A stretch of 50,069 nt of DNA. It comes from Cupriavidus sp. Its GTDB lineage: Bacteria > Pseudomonadota > Gammaproteobacteria > Burkholderiales > Burkholderiaceae. The stretch is taken from assembly GCA_031181345.1 (NCBI GenBank), contig JAPSLC010000039.1:1-50069 (forward strand), in the 5' to 3' direction. Both the position numbers and the translations under genes were made by a program. The notes beneath the pieces were generated by a model. It was not told where the DNA came from. It did not search any database and was given only the letters and a program-made list of their open reading frames with translations. This document shows, in pieces, positions 49,340 through 50,069 of this stretch; position 1 is the first letter of the stretch; every line of letters begins with the position of its first letter.

Positions 49340-50069
49340 TCATTGCGTCCGGCATCCGTCCGTCGCCATCTTGCTGACCGACCCGAACGGATCGGGCTCC
49401 GGTGGCGGCTCCAGCGGCACGGCGGGCGCCGCGCCGAGCAGCGGCTTGCCGCGTTCCTGGGCGAACAGGGCCAGGCAGGCGATGTGGTCCTCGGTCCGGA
49501 GCGCCCACCAGTGCCGGCTTCTGCGGATGTCGCGCACGACGGTCTCGACCGACGCCGCCGAAGCGGGATCGCCAAGTACCGACGCCGCGATCACCAGGGC
49601 GCTGCGCCCCGCGCCGCTGTTGCAATGAAGGATGGGCAGCGCCTTCGACGCGCGGCGCGCCGCCGTGACCTTGGCACCCAGCCACGCCAGCTCCGCCGCC
49701 GACATTACGCCGTCCTTGTTGGTGGCCCGCAGGTGCACCACCTCCAGCTCATGGCTGCGCGGCTCGCCGCGCCGCATCGGATTGGCCGGGCGCTCGCGCA
49801 CGCGGATGACGCCCGTACTGATGCTGCCCAGTCCCGGCTCGGTCAATGGCGACATCGGCTTGATGCCCTGCACCACGACCAGCCACCTCTCGCCCACGTA
49901 CATGCCGCCCTCGACGAGGTAGGAGCCAAGCACATCGTTGTCCACCGGTTGCAACCGGCGCCCTTCCGGCGGAATGTATTCGAGGTCGGCGCGCGCGTTA
50001 GAGGGCCGGAAATAATCTGGCATCTGCTCCTTCGGGTTGGCGATCTCTGCGTCCGAGCCGAGTACGACG
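49340..50069 (-). CDS. Protein-tyrosine-phosphatase-like protein resembling YopH, 5' end outside window
   Basis: The frame is open through the window edge, so the N-terminus is missing; the first ATG inside is at 50023, with AAGGAG three bases ahead. Counted from that ATG, His133-Cys134-N-S-G-A-G-Arg140 is a perfect tyrosine phosphatase loop (HC-X5-R). The C-terminal stretch VETVVRDIRRSRHWW...EDHIACLALFAQERGKPLL follows the pattern of the YopH end (VEDMVSQMRVQRN...LIKLAEGQGRPLL), from memory. The region matching the WPD loop reads TNKD, keeping Asp104 but not Trp or Pro. This suggests a secreted effector phosphatase. Catalytic competence and secretion are unproven. Confidence 0.75.
   Translation of the reverse strand, partial: VVLGSDAEIANPKEQMPDYFRPSNARADLEYIPPEGRRLQPVDNDVLGSYLVEGGMYVGERWLVVVQGIKPMSPLTEPGLGSISTGVIRVRERPANPMRRGEPRSHELEVVHLRATNKDGVMSAAELAWLGAKVTAARRASKALPILHCNSGAGRSALVIAASVLGDPASAASVETVVRDIRRSRHWWALRTEDHIACLALFAQERGKPLLGAAPAVPLEPPPEPDPFGSVSKMATDGCRTQ

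Noticed and set aside
1..50069. CRISPR arrays, tRNA or rRNA genes, insertion sequences, prophage
   Set aside because: Repeats seen are short tandem units or hairpins, no spacer-repeat alternation exists, and no transposase, integrase, phage structural gene, tRNA or rRNA was recognised by reading.

Overview
The window is GC-rich DNA (roughly two thirds G+C by eye) from a betaproteobacterium of the order Burkholderiales. The evidence is three orphan Bug/TctC-type periplasmic receptors, a general Burkholderiales porin, many LysR regulators, and the housekeeping block ygfZ-DUF4936-NRDE next to mltG-tmk-holB-tatD-ankyrin, an arrangement I associate with Burkholderiaceae (family knowledge, not a search). 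No rRNA, tRNA, CRISPR array, insertion sequence or prophage was seen.

Layout. 1-3.5 kb: a LysR regulator divergent from an amidase and a Bug receptor. 3.5-7.6 kb: an exported NADP-binding reductase carrying a Ser-Pro repeat, divergent from a MocR regulator followed by an NDH-2-like flavoprotein. 8-14 kb: a methyltransferase, a LacI/PurR-like regulator, and a leftward set of nucleobase permease, amidohydrolase and TauE/SafE exporter. A perfect 20-bp LacI-type palindrome lies ahead of the permease, and two palindrome-bounded repeats interrupt the set. 14-20 kb: a probable organosulfur regulon, with a LysR gene and two LysR boxes, a cysteine-dioxygenase-type cupin, a four-domain rhodanese, a Bug receptor and a cystathionine-lyase-like enzyme. 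20-23.5 kb: Bug receptor, DadA-like oxidase, LysR. 23.5-25.2 kb: an orphan Fic protein with an AT-rich promoter region. 25.7-32.4 kb: porin, a permease/binding-protein fusion of the glycine-betaine type, and a LysR-monooxygenase-carboxymuconolactone-decarboxylase-like operon.

32.5-50 kb is mostly core: ftsK with an internal tandem repeat, doxX, a LysR/azoR pair, egtB without egtD, an ankyrin protein, tatD, a GNAT enzyme, holB, tmk, mltG (with a 12-bp minisatellite upstream), ygfZ, DUF4936, an NRDE protein, an MFS transporter and a second GNAT enzyme. The window ends inside a gene whose product has a protein-tyrosine-phosphatase loop and a C-terminal half that resembles the type III effector YopH. 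I rate this the most interesting locus.

The accessory part reads as a set of small regulator-transporter-enzyme modules, each with its own local regulator and often a visible palindromic operator. Repeats of several classes (hairpin elements, in-frame 6- and 9-bp repeats, a 12-bp minisatellite) are unusually frequent.
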